Part shown: in pieces, positions 17,838 to 28,415 of the stretch | How the letters are laid out: every line of letters starts with the position of its first letter | Position numbering within the stretch: the stretch's first letter is position 1 | Source of the DNA: JANSXG01 sp024743075 | GTDB lineage: Bacteria > Planctomycetota > Phycisphaerae > Phycisphaerales > UBA1924 | NCBI GenBank assembly: GCA_042140185.1 | Contig: CP159477.1 | Coordinates: forward strand, 806,001 to 870,000 | Length of the DNA stretch: 64,000 nucleotides | Direction: 5' to 3' | Notes under the pieces: model-generated | Seen by the model: only the letters and a program-made list of their open reading frames with translations | Told to the model about the DNA's origin: nothing | The model's database searches: none | Position numbers and translations under genes: made by a program

Positions 17838-18476
17838 TCATTCATGTCCCGTTCTGATTAACTGAGCAATCTCATCGATACACCACTTGGATGCGAAACG
17901 CTGCGAACAAACAATGTCCAGTGCGGTTTCGGATGACGAATTGGCCACTTCGCGATCAGCTCCGTGCAGCACGAGAGCATGTACAATATCAATGGCATCC
18001 TGCTCAGGCACCGTGTCTCCGCACCGCTCGTCAAGTGAAACTGCGAACATGAGTGCCGTCCACCCGTTCTTTGAGCGGGCGTTTGGATTCGCCCCAAGCG
18101 ATAGCAACTTGTCAAGCAGCGCTTTCGATGAGTACGCAGCTTTCATGAGCATTGTTATCTGTTGGTCACGAAACGGCGTATCGATATCAATCCCGATGTC
18201 AATAGCACGACACAATTTTGATACGCCGTAGCCACCAAACTCGACATCGTCAGAAAGCAGTTCTAGCACTAATTTTCCTGGCCCGGATAATGCGCGGCTC
18301 ACATCGGTGCTCTGAATGATAGTGGCCGCGTATTCGATGGGGATATTGGTATCTAGAATCAGACAATTCAGGATATACTTTTCATTTTTACATAATACAC
18401 AGGCTGCTGATGGAATGGCTTGCGAAGTGCTCCAGCAGGCACAGCTGGAATCATTATAGTCGTGGAGTTGCAGCAT
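17838..18476 (-). CDS. Ankyrin-repeat protein, candidate immunity protein for the RHS toxin
   Basis: 212 residues. The ATG at 18476 shares one base with the RHS stop codon (TAATG), so translation is coupled. Residues ~95-205 hold about three ankyrin-like repeats (ITMLMKAAYSSKALLDKLLS, LGANPNARSKNGWTALMFA, VHALVLHGADREVAN, SSETALDIV). Single ankyrin genes directly behind polymorphic toxin genes often encode the cognate immunity protein, which is the inference here. Several Cys residues occur near the N-terminus (CACWSTS, ACVLCKN). The gene is visibly more AT-rich than its surroundings, like the toxin tip before it, which suggests the toxin-immunity pair was acquired together. Confidence 0.7.
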   Translation of the reverse strand: MLQLHDYNDSSCACWSTSQAIPSAACVLCKNEKYILNCLILDTNIPIEYAATIIQSTDVSRALSGPGKLVLELLSDDVEFGGYGVSKLCRAIDIGIDIDTPFRDQQITMLMKAAYSSKALLDKLLSLGANPNARSKNGWTALMFAVSLDERCGDTVPEQDAIDIVHALVLHGADREVANSSSETALDIVCSQRFASKWCIDEIAQLIRTGHE

Positions 18477-21400
18477 TAGAATGCTCCTGCCATCGGGCGG
18501 CCGATACCGTCTCGCGGTATCTGATGGTATCTGAACCGCTCATATTCCCAGTGCCATTCTTTCCAGTCCTCAAGATCGCGATTGCACAAGGTCCGCATTT
18601 TTCTGTAGTACGCTTCCATCCGGCTACAGTAGTCGCTTGTGGCTTGGCCGTGCTTATTGTCCGACTTGCCCCAATGCTTTAGGCACGCATCCGCCTGTTT
18701 CCGATGCAGGCACATAGAAACGGCGACATTGTACATTCGTATGGCCTTCTGGCAACTCGTAATCTGGCTAGGCTTATTGCCCTTTCGGCCCAGTATCCCC
18801 TCTAGCCTCTTGTACTCGCTGACGAAATTGTCACAGGGGTGCCCGTCGGTCTTGCGCCTATAAATTGGGTTCTTGTGAAACGGCTCATCGCACTTCGGCT
18901 TGTCAAATTCCCGGGGCAACGGATCATTCCACGGTGGTCGATAGGGAGCGGGTCCTGGGCTGCGGGGTTTGAGTATAGGATTGAACTTTCTTGGGTAGTA
19001 CGCCGGCCCTGGACCGAGAGGCGCGCTCGGCCGCAGTGGTATCGTTTCCGGAATCAATCCAGGGCGCGGCACCACCGGTGCGGGTTGAGGTCCTAGAGGC
19101 CTTAGCGGCATAGGTCCCAGAGGCAGAGGTCCAACCGGGCCGCGCGGGACAATTGGAGAGCGAGGGACGAGAATTGGGGCCCGAGGGATGACGATTGGGG
19201 CGGCCGGAGGGACCAAGAACACCGGGATTAGCCCTGACCAATCGACCGACGCTAAAGGAGATGAATGCACCATTTCATAAAGAGAGTGGCCGCCTTCGTA
19301 TCCCAAGGGGTCAGTGCTGATCCATCGCCCGTGCGAAGCGGCGTACCACCTATGTCGTACAAGGTAAAGCTCTGTTGCTGGCTCGTGGACGTATCCAGCG
19401 TACCCGACGATGTTATTGCTCTCGGAAATCCTCCCTCTGTCGATCGAGTCCCCACTCGCCGTCGAATACAGATTCAGGTCCGTCAGATCAACCGTGCCGC
19501 TGGAGTTCAAGTCTCCTTCGACTTGATAGCCGGCATCGCCAACGCTGTCTCCAAACGCGTCCAAGATGATCTGCTGGTCGTCGCCGTTGACGGTGCCGTC
19601 TCCGTTCGCGTCCCCAAACGGCGACGCCTGAGCGTAGCCGTACGCGTCATAGCGTACCCGTTCACCATCGACCAGCCCGATCACGCTGAAGTTGCGATCG
19701 GTCATCGCGTACTCAACGGAGTCGAACTGTGAAGACGATGCGTTGATATCGACCGCGTACGCGACGAGCTCGTCGATGTAGCGATTGCCCCAAACCCACT
19801 GCGTGGTCTGATCGTGGCTGAAACTCGTGCCTAGCGGCCCCACATCGGTGCGCCGCTCAAGCAATCGCCACGAGGCGTCGTAGTAGAAATGTTCCTCGCG
19901 ATCGAGAACTTCGGTCGGCCCACCGGTTACGTAGCCGGCTGCACCCTCGTCGATGCGCGACCAGGCACGCTGGTTGAGCCCGTAGTAGCCCGATTCCATT
20001 CGGTCCACCCAATCGACCTCTGGCTCCCAAGCACCCGACACGAACTCTTGGATCTGGACAGCAACCAAGCGATTCCAAGCGTCCCAGGTGTAGACCCAGC
20101 GAACGGTGTCGGAGACTTCCCGAGTCCGCAGATTACCCGCGTTGTCGTAGGTCATATCCAGATCCGCCGCCGGATTAGAGTCGATCGTTCGCGTGTTCTG
20201 CGTCAACTCGTTCGCTTCGTTATGAGTCCGGGTCTCGGCGATCTGCTGGGCGTACAGGTCGTTGTCGTAACTGTTCCAGTTGCCGAAAATATCAAGGGCC
20301 CAGTCTTCGGTCTTTGAAGCCGAGGTCCACGCCCCGCCAGAAGTGGCAGGTGCGCCGCGCGTCGCGAGCGTCAGCCGGTTGAGTCCATCGTACGAGTACT
20401 CGTCGCCACGATCCGCCATCGACGCGCCGACCCGACTGTCGTAGCGGCGTGTGATATCGCTGTTGTCGTCGTAATCGTACTTGACGTCCAGACGAGCAGG
20501 CAGGTTGTCCGGATCCCAACTGGTTCCCCGGTACCAAACCTGCCGCTCAAGCCGCCCGTATTTGTCCATGCCGGCGTATTCGCCGGAGATCGAAGGTCCG
20601 GAGCCACCGGCGGGGGTGTAGTTCGAGTCGATCCAGCGATCCAGCTTGATCTTGCCATCGGGATAATCGACGATCACGGTGTTGTTCAGCCCCAGGTGCT
20701 CGTACCGGATCTCGTCGGTCGCCCCAGCCTTCATCTGGAAGGTCCAGTCGAGGCCCACAGACCGGGAGATACGGTCGTTGAGGTTGGGAACAAGCGGGTC
20801 ACCGTAGTACTGCGCGACCTCCGTACGCTGGTTACCGCCGCTGTTCACGAACGGGTACTTGATCTTGTTCAAGCGGCTGAAGTTGCCGTTCAACGTTCCG
20901 TCCTCGCGATCGTAGACGTACTCGACATCGGCGCTCTGGCCGCTGCCGACCGCTCCGGTCGGGTTCTGCCGGTATTTGCTCAGCGCGAGCATGTCGTCGT
21001 ACTCGAAACGGATCTCGTTGAGCACGGTTGTGCCGGCGCTGTCCAGCGAAGTGACCCTTTCAAGCAGCCCGGTGGTCGTGGAATAAGCGTACTCGATCTC
21101 GTGAACAGTCTGATCGATGTCCGTGCCGAAACTCGTCACATCGTCTGACGTGATCCTGCCCATCGCGTCGTAGGTGTACACGTGGGTCGTCTGGTTCTGA
21201 TCGGTCATCTCGGTGACCTCGCCCAGGCGGTTGTACTCGTAACTCACGGTGTACGCGGTTGCGGTGTTGGCCGCCCCGGTCGACTCGTCAGGGTAGTGGA
21301 CGGACGCCAGCAGCGACATGGAATCGAAGTCGGTATTGCTGTAGTCGTAGTCGTAGAGCGTCTCTTGAACCGACGAATCGCCGATATGGGCCACGCGGCG

Positions 21401-24400
21401 GACGGTGTTGCCGAGCCCGTCGTAGACGAAACTCGTCACCCGATTCTGAGCGGACGTGGCGCCTCCGGCGTTGGTGGTCGACCACCGCGAGTTACCGGAG
21501 TTCCAAGAAAGCGTGACGACGGTGCCGCTCTGGTCGTTCTCGATGACGGCGATCGGGCGACCAAGGTCGTCGAAGATCGTTCGGGATCGTGTGCCGTCCG
21601 GGGCCACGGAGACGTGCGCCCGGCCCTGAGCGTCGTATATGGTCTCACTAGCCAGTCCGCTAGTTGAGCCGTTGGGCGTTGGCCCCTGGGCGACGAACCC
21701 GTCCGAGTCGTTGGTCCCGAAGTACTCGGACTTTACCGGTCGGGACGCGGCATCGTACGACATTTCCGTGAAGGTGCGAATAGCGGTCGAATCAAGGCCG
21801 GTGCCGTCGAAGTTGCTTAGCGAACCGGTCGAGCTTGCGTCGTGGGCTCGCTGATAGCGGGTCATCAGATCCGGCTGCCCGAACCCGTCCGTGCTCGACG
21901 ACGTGATGTACTGGGTCACCGATTCTTCAAGGATGGTATCGCCGTCAACTTCAGGTTCGAAGTTCGTTGCGTCGTAGACGTCGGTGAAACCGCTGTTTGC
22001 AGACATATCTCCAATGAATTGGTGGGTCACTCGACCGAGACCGTCGTACGCCGTCTTCGAACCAGGAGCGCCCGGCGTTTGCTGCTTCACGACGCGACCA
22101 ACCTGATCGAACCATGAGTCGTTTATCAGGACATCCGTGTTCGGCGAAGACGTCGGATCGATCTCCTGCGAGGACTGCCAGACGAGCCCCCGCTGAGAGT
22201 AGTAGGTGTAACTCGATGCAATACGATTAGCTTGCGACGGTTCCTCGATCGCGGCCGGAGCAACCGATGAGACATGGCGTGTCGTGACGCGGCCCATATT
22301 GTCGTACACGCCGTACGAATGCGGCGCGAGTTCGTTGATGGTCCAGACGAGTCTGTTCCGGTAGTCGTAGCGGTACTCCGTGTCGCGGTAGTTCGATGCG
22401 TCGACATGCACACGCTGGAGCGTGAGGTTGCCGTCACCGACATCAGACGTAGCCGAACCCGCGCTGTCGTAGAACATCTCACTTGCGGTATCAAGCGTTG
22501 AAGTCGACGTCCCGAATCGGACCTTCGTGCGGCGATCGAGGATGTCGTAGTCGTAGACAGTGATGCTGCCGTTCGCGTCCGTTGACGACTCCAGCCGACC
22601 GAACTCGTCAAACGATGCGGATTCAACGTACGGCCCGCCCGCGGTCTCCGTCACATCGTGCCAGCGACGGACTTCGATCGACTTGCCCGCGAAGTCGGAC
22701 TCCGTTGCCGAGCGCCCGACCAATTCCGATGCCGGCGACATGACGGACGTGTCGACGATTTCCGGCGCCCCGGTGCGGTAGTCCTCATCGTCGTTGTCCC
22801 ACGACGAAGCGTCCGAGATCTCGAATTCTTGCTGTTCGACCATCGATCCGGCGGCGTCGATCCAGGTCTGGGTCGCGACTCCGTTGAACGATGTGTAGCC
22901 CACGTTCATCACGTGCGGGAGGGTGATCTCGGAGTAGTACAGGAGATCATCGTTGAACTGCGTCCCGCGCCACGGCGAGTTCGACATCGTCCGGTAGGTA
23001 TAACTCTTGATGTCGCCGGGTCGAGTGACCATGATCACCCGGCCGTTGAAGTCTCGCTCGTACTCGGTGGCCAGCGAGCCGCCGTCCGAACGGCCCCAGT
23101 TCGTGAAGTCGTTGCTCGTCGCGGTCGGGAAGATCGCGATGCCGCCCGTCGGCGCCGTCCATTGCATCGCGGTGTCGAGTATGTTCCGCGAGACCTTCGC
23201 GACGCCGCCCGTGAGGCTGTCGTATTCCGTCTCGGTGAGGGAATTGTCCGCCGACAGTTCGAACACCGTACGTCCGAGGACGTCTAAGACCTTGATCGAG
23301 TCATAGGTGCCCGTCCCTGACGGGCCGTTCTCGCTCGCAAGTTCACGCTCGACCTTCGTCGTGATGGCCGCAACGGGAGAACCGACCATCACCTGGTAAT
23401 CAAGCGTCGCCGGCGTGTAGTACGTGTACTCGAAGTCGACCCGCTCGATGTCGTTCGCGGCCGCGCTGCCCGGCACTTCCTCGGAGGTTCGATAGCGCAG
23501 GACCGCTTCGGGCAGGTCCGTTCGCCCCGAACTCTGATAGATGATCTGCTCAAGGACCTTCCAACCGGACGTGCTCGTGCCCATCGCCTCGGCCGGGTCG
23601 TACCCCTCACGGACGTAGGTGTGCGTCAGCAGGCTGTCGGAGTTGTACACGTAGCCGAGGACGTAGCCCTGATCGGTGTGATACGGCACCGAACCAGCGG
23701 CCGTTCCGAGATTCGGCAGGTAGTTCGCGTGATCGATCGCGGACGGGTACAACTTCGCCTTCAGTTCGCCCGAGGTCGTCGTGTACACGTACTTGTACAC
23801 CCACGCGTCGTCGTTGCTCGGATCGATGATCGCTTCTGCCACCAGCAGCGGCACACCGGTGCCGCTATGCCGCTCGAGGTGGCTGACGAAACGTCGGTAG
23901 TCGGTTGATCCGTCCACGCTTTCGTCGTACCAGAACGTGAAGTCGTCGCTGGCATCCACGGTCGAGTCGTCCATCCAGTACGAGTACTGGCGCTCGATGC
24001 CGAGCGGCCCGCTGGATATGCCGGCACAGCCGCATGACGCCTGGATGAACTGGACCTTGACGCGATCGTCCACATATCGAGCGATGACCTTTGAGGCCAA
24101 CTGGGCGACCGTCGTCGTCCCAAAGGCCGTTGCGCCGTCTTCGAGGCGCATCAGGTTGCGAGCCGCCTGGCTGAGGGAAGCAGCGCCCGACTGCTCGGCG
24201 AAGTGTTCGATCTCGAACGGTGTGAAGACCATCCGGAGTTGATGAGCTTCGCCCTTGTCGCCGGGAACTCCGTCGTTATCGTCGTCCTCGCCCGGGTCGT
24301 CGATGTCCGAGTCGTCGCGGTGATACCGGTACTGCGTGATGAGCTCACGGAAGACTGAGTCGCCAGCTGGGCTATCGTCAAGGCGTGTGAATTTCGAGAC

Positions 24401-26275
24401 CTGAATCAGATCCCCGGGCGAAGCCAGATGCGACCACGCGGCGTACGGCACGCCGATGTCATTCGCGTATCGGTATTGAACGTACTCAAGGAGTTGGTAG
24501 TTATCAGCGATGGAGTCGTAGCGGTGCGCCGACACCTGCCGAAGCGTCCCGCGGTTCGGTGCCGACATGTCGGAGTTCCACGTGAACCGCACATCGCCGT
24601 GGACGGTGTGGAGATGCCCGCCGACCCCGTCGGGGTAGATCGTGCTGAACTGGATCCTGCTCGGCCGCGAAACAGCGGTTGTCGTCGGGTCGCCTGTTCC
24701 GCCGCCGAACGCGACGTAGTCGTACCGTTGCGCCGAGGCTCGACCGTCAAGGACCATGAAAAGCAATCCGACGAGCCGGTCATCGGGATCCTGGGCGTCT
24801 GCGCCGTCGGCCGTCTCTTTCTCACGGTAGAACAGCCATCTGCGGCCGTCGGGGTCGACGAGCTGCCAGACCGGCAAAAGGGTGTCGTCGGCGATCTTGT
24901 AATCGTACCCGTCCTGATAGACGGCCTTCTCGAAGTACTGGTCGGTCGGGCCGCCGGTCCGCCATTTCCCGGTGCTGCCGCTGTCCGAGTAGACGCGCTT
25001 CGAGTTTCCCGAGCGCAGCGTGACATTCACAGGAGATGCGGTGTCGACCGCGATGTGCATGAAATCACCGCCGGTCCATCCGCGACCGACCGCCCCGAGC
25101 ACATCCCTCGATCCTTCGCTGCTGCGATACTGGCGAGTGAACGAATAGCTCCCACCGGGATAGACCATCGAGAGATCAGTCGCGGCCTCGATCTTGTGGC
25201 CGGAGATGTGCTCGACCGGGTTGGCCGGGGCGTGCGAACTTTCTTTCACCGTGGTCTGGGCGTTACCGATCTCTTCGCCCTCGGTCGCGCAATCCTCCAT
25301 TGTCAACTCACCGGCGGCCTCCTCCTCGTCTCGGTCGAAGGTCAGGCCGTAGATCTCGTACGCATCTTCGCAACCGTCGTACGTCGATGAGCACGAGCCG
25401 CCGCTCGTCCAGCTGCCGCCGGCTGCTGCGCAGTCCGCGCTCGTGACGTCCTGAACGCAGTCGCACACGGCGCTGTTGCCGTCCTGGAACTGGCACGCGC
25501 CCAGTGTCGGGCTGGACGGACAGTCAGCGCACTCCTCATCGGTGATGCCGATCGTCGTGATCACCGCGACGGTCTGCTCTGACACGTACCCGTTGTGCGT
25601 GACGCGCAACCGGAACGTCGCACCATCGATGCCATTGTTCTCGCGGATCAAGCACCATTCGTCGACGACAAGTTGGCCGACGCCGCCATCATCGGTGCAG
25701 TCCGAAATGATCGAGATCGCTCCTGGGTAATCCCACTGGAGCTCCCCATCGACTGCCCGGACGATGACGCTGGTCGGCCCGGTCAGCGGAGACGCCGCGG
25801 GATTGCAATTCGAGCAGTCGATTTCGTCCGGCGGGTCCGTCGTGCGGCGGTCGTCGAACGCGATCGAGTCTACCCAGCTGCATCCGGATGTGTTGCCGTT
25901 CGGGTCGGAGAGGTAGAACCGATCGGAGATGAACATCTTGGTGCACGTCACGCCGCTGCTGAGATCGGCTCCTGCTTTGAGCTCTAGGTAATCATCGTCC
26001 GGGTCGTTCGGCGTCCCGTTGTTGTTTAGTTCGAGATAGGTCGCTGCGCTGACAAGCCGAACCGACGAACCGTACCGCTTGATCAGGCCGAGGACCGGAT
26101 CGGTGCCGCTCTCACGCAGTTCGATGCATGCGGAGGTAATGTCAGAGCCAACCCCGGTCGGCGAATCCGCGGCCGGCTTGGACGAACCACACTCTGTTGA
26201 GGCGGTGGCGGAGGCGGCAGCGATGCTCAATGAAGTGAGTGCTGCGGAGAGAGCGAGCGTGGGGAAGTTCTTCAT
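18476..26275 (-). CDS. Giant secreted RHS/YD-repeat polymorphic toxin with dockerin-like insert
   Basis: 2599 residues from the ATG at 26275, chosen because it begins a clear signal peptide (MKNFPTLALSAALTSLS, then IAAASATAS); the frame is open 21 codons upstream. A Cys-rich region (~230-330) precedes a DUF6531-like start (NPVEHISGHKIEAATDLSMV) near residue 350, followed by ~1800 residues of YD/RHS repeats (for example YDAMGRITSDD, YDYDILDRRTKV). Near 2215-2270 lies a pair of EF-hand, dockerin-like motifs (GDANGDGTVNGDD and GDLNSSGTVDLTD). The RHS core box RHRWYAASHGRWISTDPLGY comes near 2305-2325. A ~100-residue Pro-rich linker follows, then a Cys/Trp-rich tip of ~140 residues with about ten cysteines, probably the toxin. 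The tip's activity is unknown. It forms an operon with the ankyrin gene and probably with the upstream 278-residue protein. Confidence 0.88.
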   Translation of the reverse strand: MKNFPTLALSAALTSLSIAAASATASTECGSSKPAADSPTGVGSDITSACIELRESGTDPVLGLIKRYGSSVRLVSAATYLELNNNGTPNDPDDDYLELKAGADLSSGVTCTKMFISDRFYLSDPNGNTSGCSWVDSIAFDDRRTTDPPDEIDCSNCNPAASPLTGPTSVIVRAVDGELQWDYPGAISIISDCTDDGGVGQLVVDEWCLIRENNGIDGATFRLRVTHNGYVSEQTVAVITTIGITDEECADCPSSPTLGACQFQDGNSAVCDCVQDVTSADCAAAGGSWTSGGSCSSTYDGCEDAYEIYGLTFDRDEEEAAGELTMEDCATEGEEIGNAQTTVKESSHAPANPVEHISGHKIEAATDLSMVYPGGSYSFTRQYRSSEGSRDVLGAVGRGWTGGDFMHIAVDTASPVNVTLRSGNSKRVYSDSGSTGKWRTGGPTDQYFEKAVYQDGYDYKIADDTLLPVWQLVDPDGRRWLFYREKETADGADAQDPDDRLVGLLFMVLDGRASAQRYDYVAFGGGTGDPTTTAVSRPSRIQFSTIYPDGVGGHLHTVHGDVRFTWNSDMSAPNRGTLRQVSAHRYDSIADNYQLLEYVQYRYANDIGVPYAAWSHLASPGDLIQVSKFTRLDDSPAGDSVFRELITQYRYHRDDSDIDDPGEDDDNDGVPGDKGEAHQLRMVFTPFEIEHFAEQSGAASLSQAARNLMRLEDGATAFGTTTVAQLASKVIARYVDDRVKVQFIQASCGCAGISSGPLGIERQYSYWMDDSTVDASDDFTFWYDESVDGSTDYRRFVSHLERHSGTGVPLLVAEAIIDPSNDDAWVYKYVYTTTSGELKAKLYPSAIDHANYLPNLGTAAGSVPYHTDQGYVLGYVYNSDSLLTHTYVREGYDPAEAMGTSTSGWKVLEQIIYQSSGRTDLPEAVLRYRTSEEVPGSAAANDIERVDFEYTYYTPATLDYQVMVGSPVAAITTKVERELASENGPSGTGTYDSIKVLDVLGRTVFELSADNSLTETEYDSLTGGVAKVSRNILDTAMQWTAPTGGIAIFPTATSNDFTNWGRSDGGSLATEYERDFNGRVIMVTRPGDIKSYTYRTMSNSPWRGTQFNDDLLYYSEITLPHVMNVGYTSFNGVATQTWIDAAGSMVEQQEFEISDASSWDNDDEDYRTGAPEIVDTSVMSPASELVGRSATESDFAGKSIEVRRWHDVTETAGGPYVESASFDEFGRLESSTDANGSITVYDYDILDRRTKVRFGTSTSTLDTASEMFYDSAGSATSDVGDGNLTLQRVHVDASNYRDTEYRYDYRNRLVWTINELAPHSYGVYDNMGRVTTRHVSSVAPAAIEEPSQANRIASSYTYYSQRGLVWQSSQEIDPTSSPNTDVLINDSWFDQVGRVVKQQTPGAPGSKTAYDGLGRVTHQFIGDMSANSGFTDVYDATNFEPEVDGDTILEESVTQYITSSSTDGFGQPDLMTRYQRAHDASSTGSLSNFDGTGLDSTAIRTFTEMSYDAASRPVKSEYFGTNDSDGFVAQGPTPNGSTSGLASETIYDAQGRAHVSVAPDGTRSRTIFDDLGRPIAVIENDQSGTVVTLSWNSGNSRWSTTNAGGATSAQNRVTSFVYDGLGNTVRRVAHIGDSSVQETLYDYDYSNTDFDSMSLLASVHYPDESTGAANTATAYTVSYEYNRLGEVTEMTDQNQTTHVYTYDAMGRITSDDVTSFGTDIDQTVHEIEYAYSTTTGLLERVTSLDSAGTTVLNEIRFEYDDMLALSKYRQNPTGAVGSGQSADVEYVYDREDGTLNGNFSRLNKIKYPFVNSGGNQRTEVAQYYGDPLVPNLNDRISRSVGLDWTFQMKAGATDEIRYEHLGLNNTVIVDYPDGKIKLDRWIDSNYTPAGGSGPSISGEYAGMDKYGRLERQVWYRGTSWDPDNLPARLDVKYDYDDNSDITRRYDSRVGASMADRGDEYSYDGLNRLTLATRGAPATSGGAWTSASKTEDWALDIFGNWNSYDNDLYAQQIAETRTHNEANELTQNTRTIDSNPAADLDMTYDNAGNLRTREVSDTVRWVYTWDAWNRLVAVQIQEFVSGAWEPEVDWVDRMESGYYGLNQRAWSRIDEGAAGYVTGGPTEVLDREEHFYYDASWRLLERRTDVGPLGTSFSHDQTTQWVWGNRYIDELVAYAVDINASSSQFDSVEYAMTDRNFSVIGLVDGERVRYDAYGYAQASPFGDANGDGTVNGDDQQIILDAFGDSVGDAGYQVEGDLNSSGTVDLTDLNLYSTASGDSIDRGRISESNNIVGYAGYVHEPATELYLVRHRWYAASHGRWISTDPLGYEGGHSLYEMVHSSPLASVDWSGLIPVFLVPPAAPIVIPRAPILVPRSPIVPRGPVGPLPLGPMPLRPLGPQPAPVVPRPGLIPETIPLRPSAPLGPGPAYYPRKFNPILKPRSPGPAPYRPPWNDPLPREFDKPKCDEPFHKNPIYRRKTDGHPCDNFVSEYKRLEGILGRKGNKPSQITSCQKAIRMYNVAVSMCLHRKQADACLKHWGKSDNKHGQATSDYCSRMEAYYRKMRTLCNRDLEDWKEWHWEYERFRYHQIPRDGIGRPMAGAF

Positions 26276-26365
26276 GGTGTGGCTTCTGGGTACAGGCGAA
26301 GAATCGGACGCGCCGCTCTGGTGCGAGCGCCGCTTCATGAATGTCTACAGGGAATGGAGAGGGCG

Positions 26366-27202
26366 CTACTCGGCCAGCAGCGCCAGGACCAGCGGTCCGA
26401 CGCCGGCGTCGATGCGCGCCTGCGCGTTCAGGACATCGCTGTTGAGCGCAAGGCTCTCGCCGAGAGCGATAGCCCCTTCGTCGAGCGCTTCGGGCCGCTT
26501 GTCGACGTTCTCGTGGTACAGCGCGAGCTGCTCCCACTCGCTCGGTGACAGTTCCAGCACGCGGTACGCGGTCGGGACGTCCCGATCGCGGTTGTCGATG
26601 ACCCGCGCGAGCACGGTCCAGTCCGACCCGGCTTGGAGATCCTCGCTGACGAGCGTTCCCAGAGCGGACCGAGCGTCCGCCACCAGGCTGTCGTAGGTTG
26701 ACTGCGCACTCGCGAGCTGGGTTTCAGCGGTCGCGTACTGCGTGTCGAGATCGCTCGTGCGCCCGACTCGAACCATCTCGCTTCGGATCGCGTCGAGATC
26801 CTGCTGAGCGAGACGCAACTGGGTTTGCGCGACGCGGATCGCGTCGAACCGTGTCCGGTCGGTCCCGATCCAGTTCAGCACGCTCGTCGACTCACTGACG
26901 GTCAACCCCGCTGCCAGCAAGCCGTCGACGCCGACACCTAAGTGCTTGAGATCGGCGAGCTTGTCTATAGCCGTCGGTTCCGAGGCCGAGACCAGCGATG
27001 GCCACGAGCCGACGGTGCCGACTGTCGCAACCACCGCGGTCCCAGCGATCGCGACCGCGAGCAGTCCGGTGCGGACACCTGCGTTCCACGGTCGTCGTTT
27101 GGGAGATTTGTCAGCGGCGGGCGGATTACCAGCGGCACGGGAAGAAGGGGCGCGATGGCCGCGTGGGCCCCGCGCGGGGTGGTGACGCTTCGTGGTCTTC
27201 AT
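26366..27202 (-). CDS. Membrane-anchored coiled-coil protein upstream of RHS toxin
   Basis: 278 residues from the ATG at 27202. A basic, Pro-rich cytoplasmic stretch (residues 1-50) is followed by one membrane helix (~52-80, TGLLAVAIAGTAVVATVGTV). A helical extracytoplasmic region follows with heptad-like patterns (TQLRLAQQDLDAIRSEMVRV). No catalytic motif is visible. It lies 91 bases before the RHS gene on the same strand, so it may help to export or anchor the RHS protein; this is inference from order only. I do not recognise the family. Confidence 0.7.
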   Translation of the reverse strand: MKTTKRHHPARGPRGHRAPSSRAAGNPPAADKSPKRRPWNAGVRTGLLAVAIAGTAVVATVGTVGSWPSLVSASEPTAIDKLADLKHLGVGVDGLLAAGLTVSESTSVLNWIGTDRTRFDAIRVAQTQLRLAQQDLDAIRSEMVRVGRTSDLDTQYATAETQLASAQSTYDSLVADARSALGTLVSEDLQAGSDWTVLARVIDNRDRDVPTAYRVLELSPSEWEQLALYHENVDKRPEALDEGAIALGESLALNSDVLNAQARIDAGVGPLVLALLAE

Positions 27203-27610
27203 CGGTCTGGCTCCCGCCGTAGATCGGTTGTCGAGACATGAGCCGCGAGGCTCGGACGACAGCGAAACTACCAAGCGGCAGAAGTTCCACAAGGACAAAT
27301 CTGTGAAATCTCAGATTATTGACGCGGCGTTTTTGCCGCGGAGGCGCGCACGTGGGCACGATCGCCCAGCAACGCAAGCGTCGATCCTGGCGGTAGGGGA
27401 GGAGCAGCGATCAGTGCCCTCGCGGCGTGGACAACGCGTGGCACGATCGACCGACTCTCCGTGGGTGATTGGCACGGGATCCGCTTACCGCGCATCGAGG
27501 AGTCCGCTGGTCCATCAAATCTGCTGAAGGCAGAATGTCGCCGGTACAGTGTGGCTTCAAACCGCTCACCTGTTCTCGCTGTCGCCGAACACGCGGGCCA
27601 AGGAACATCG
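27203..27610. other. Divergent intergenic region (about 400 bases)
   Basis: Lies between the RHS operon (minus) and the TPR lipoprotein (plus), so promoters for both should be here. No clear -35/-10 pair or hairpin was singled out. A frame open from 27461 into the lipoprotein is considered an upstream extension, not coding. Confidence 0.35.
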
Positions 27611-28117
27611 ATGCAGACCTGCCTCACATGCTCATTCAGTGTGCTCGTCGCGATCATCAGCACTGCGACAGGCTGCGCGTCGCCGACGACCGGAGCACCG
27701 GGTGGTCAGCGACCTTTCGTCGATGCCGAAACGGCGAGCGCGTACCTTCTAGAAGCCGAGGCTGCGTTCGCTTCGGGGGATCTTCTTCAGACGGAGCGCA
27801 ATCTGGCCCTCGCTCTCGAAGCAGATCCCTTCGACGGGAGGCTTCACTACAACCTGGGTGTTCTGGCGCTGCGCCGGGGCGAGTACGACGCCGCTCTGAG
27901 CGGTTTCGAACGAGCGATGCAACTCTTGCCGCAGGCGGTCGAACCACAGTTGGGCATCGCGGCGACGCTGTTGCAGACCGGACGCCACAGCCTCGCTGCC
28001 GATGTGTTCCAGCAGGCGCTCGAGTTGGATCCGTCAAACACGATTGCGTCCGAGGGCTTGGCTCTCGCCGTCGAGCTGACCGGTGCGCATGAAGGTTCAA
28101 ATCCGAGCCCGAGGTAG
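27611..28117 (+). CDS. Small TPR-containing lipoprotein
   Basis: 168 residues. The ATG at 27611 follows AAGGAA and starts a lipoprotein signal (SVLVAIISTATGC) with Cys near residue 22. Residues ~45-160 contain about three tetratricopeptide repeats (AEAAFASGDLLQTERNLALA, GRLHYNLGVLALRRGEYDAA, IAATLLQTGRHSLAADVFQQ). It probably sits on the outer or inner membrane as a scaffold. It is followed by another lipoprotein on the same strand. Confidence 0.75.
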   Translation: MQTCLTCSFSVLVAIISTATGCASPTTGAPGGQRPFVDAETASAYLLEAEAAFASGDLLQTERNLALALEADPFDGRLHYNLGVLALRRGEYDAALSGFERAMQLLPQAVEPQLGIAATLLQTGRHSLAADVFQQALELDPSNTIASEGLALAVELTGAHEGSNPSPR

Positions 28118-28415
28118 CGGCTCTGGCGATGGTTCACCCTGCGGACTGTCGCTCAGAGGTCCTCGCACAAACCGCGCAAAGACATGAAGTCAGACGTCGG
28201 CAAGCACTATGCAGCCGGTGGCGCAATCGTCGCGCCCCTTCAATAGGGGGTGCACCTGCGGTGAATCCCTCCGCACGGCACTCGGAGGCGCGTTGGCGAA
28301 CCGCTTGTCCATGTGGAGTTGGGCTGGCGCGCGATTTGCGGAAAAAATTAAAGTTCGAGCGAAGCGATCGCTCGTGTATCGACCATGTCCAGTCTTGATA
28401 CGAGGAGGACGGCTG

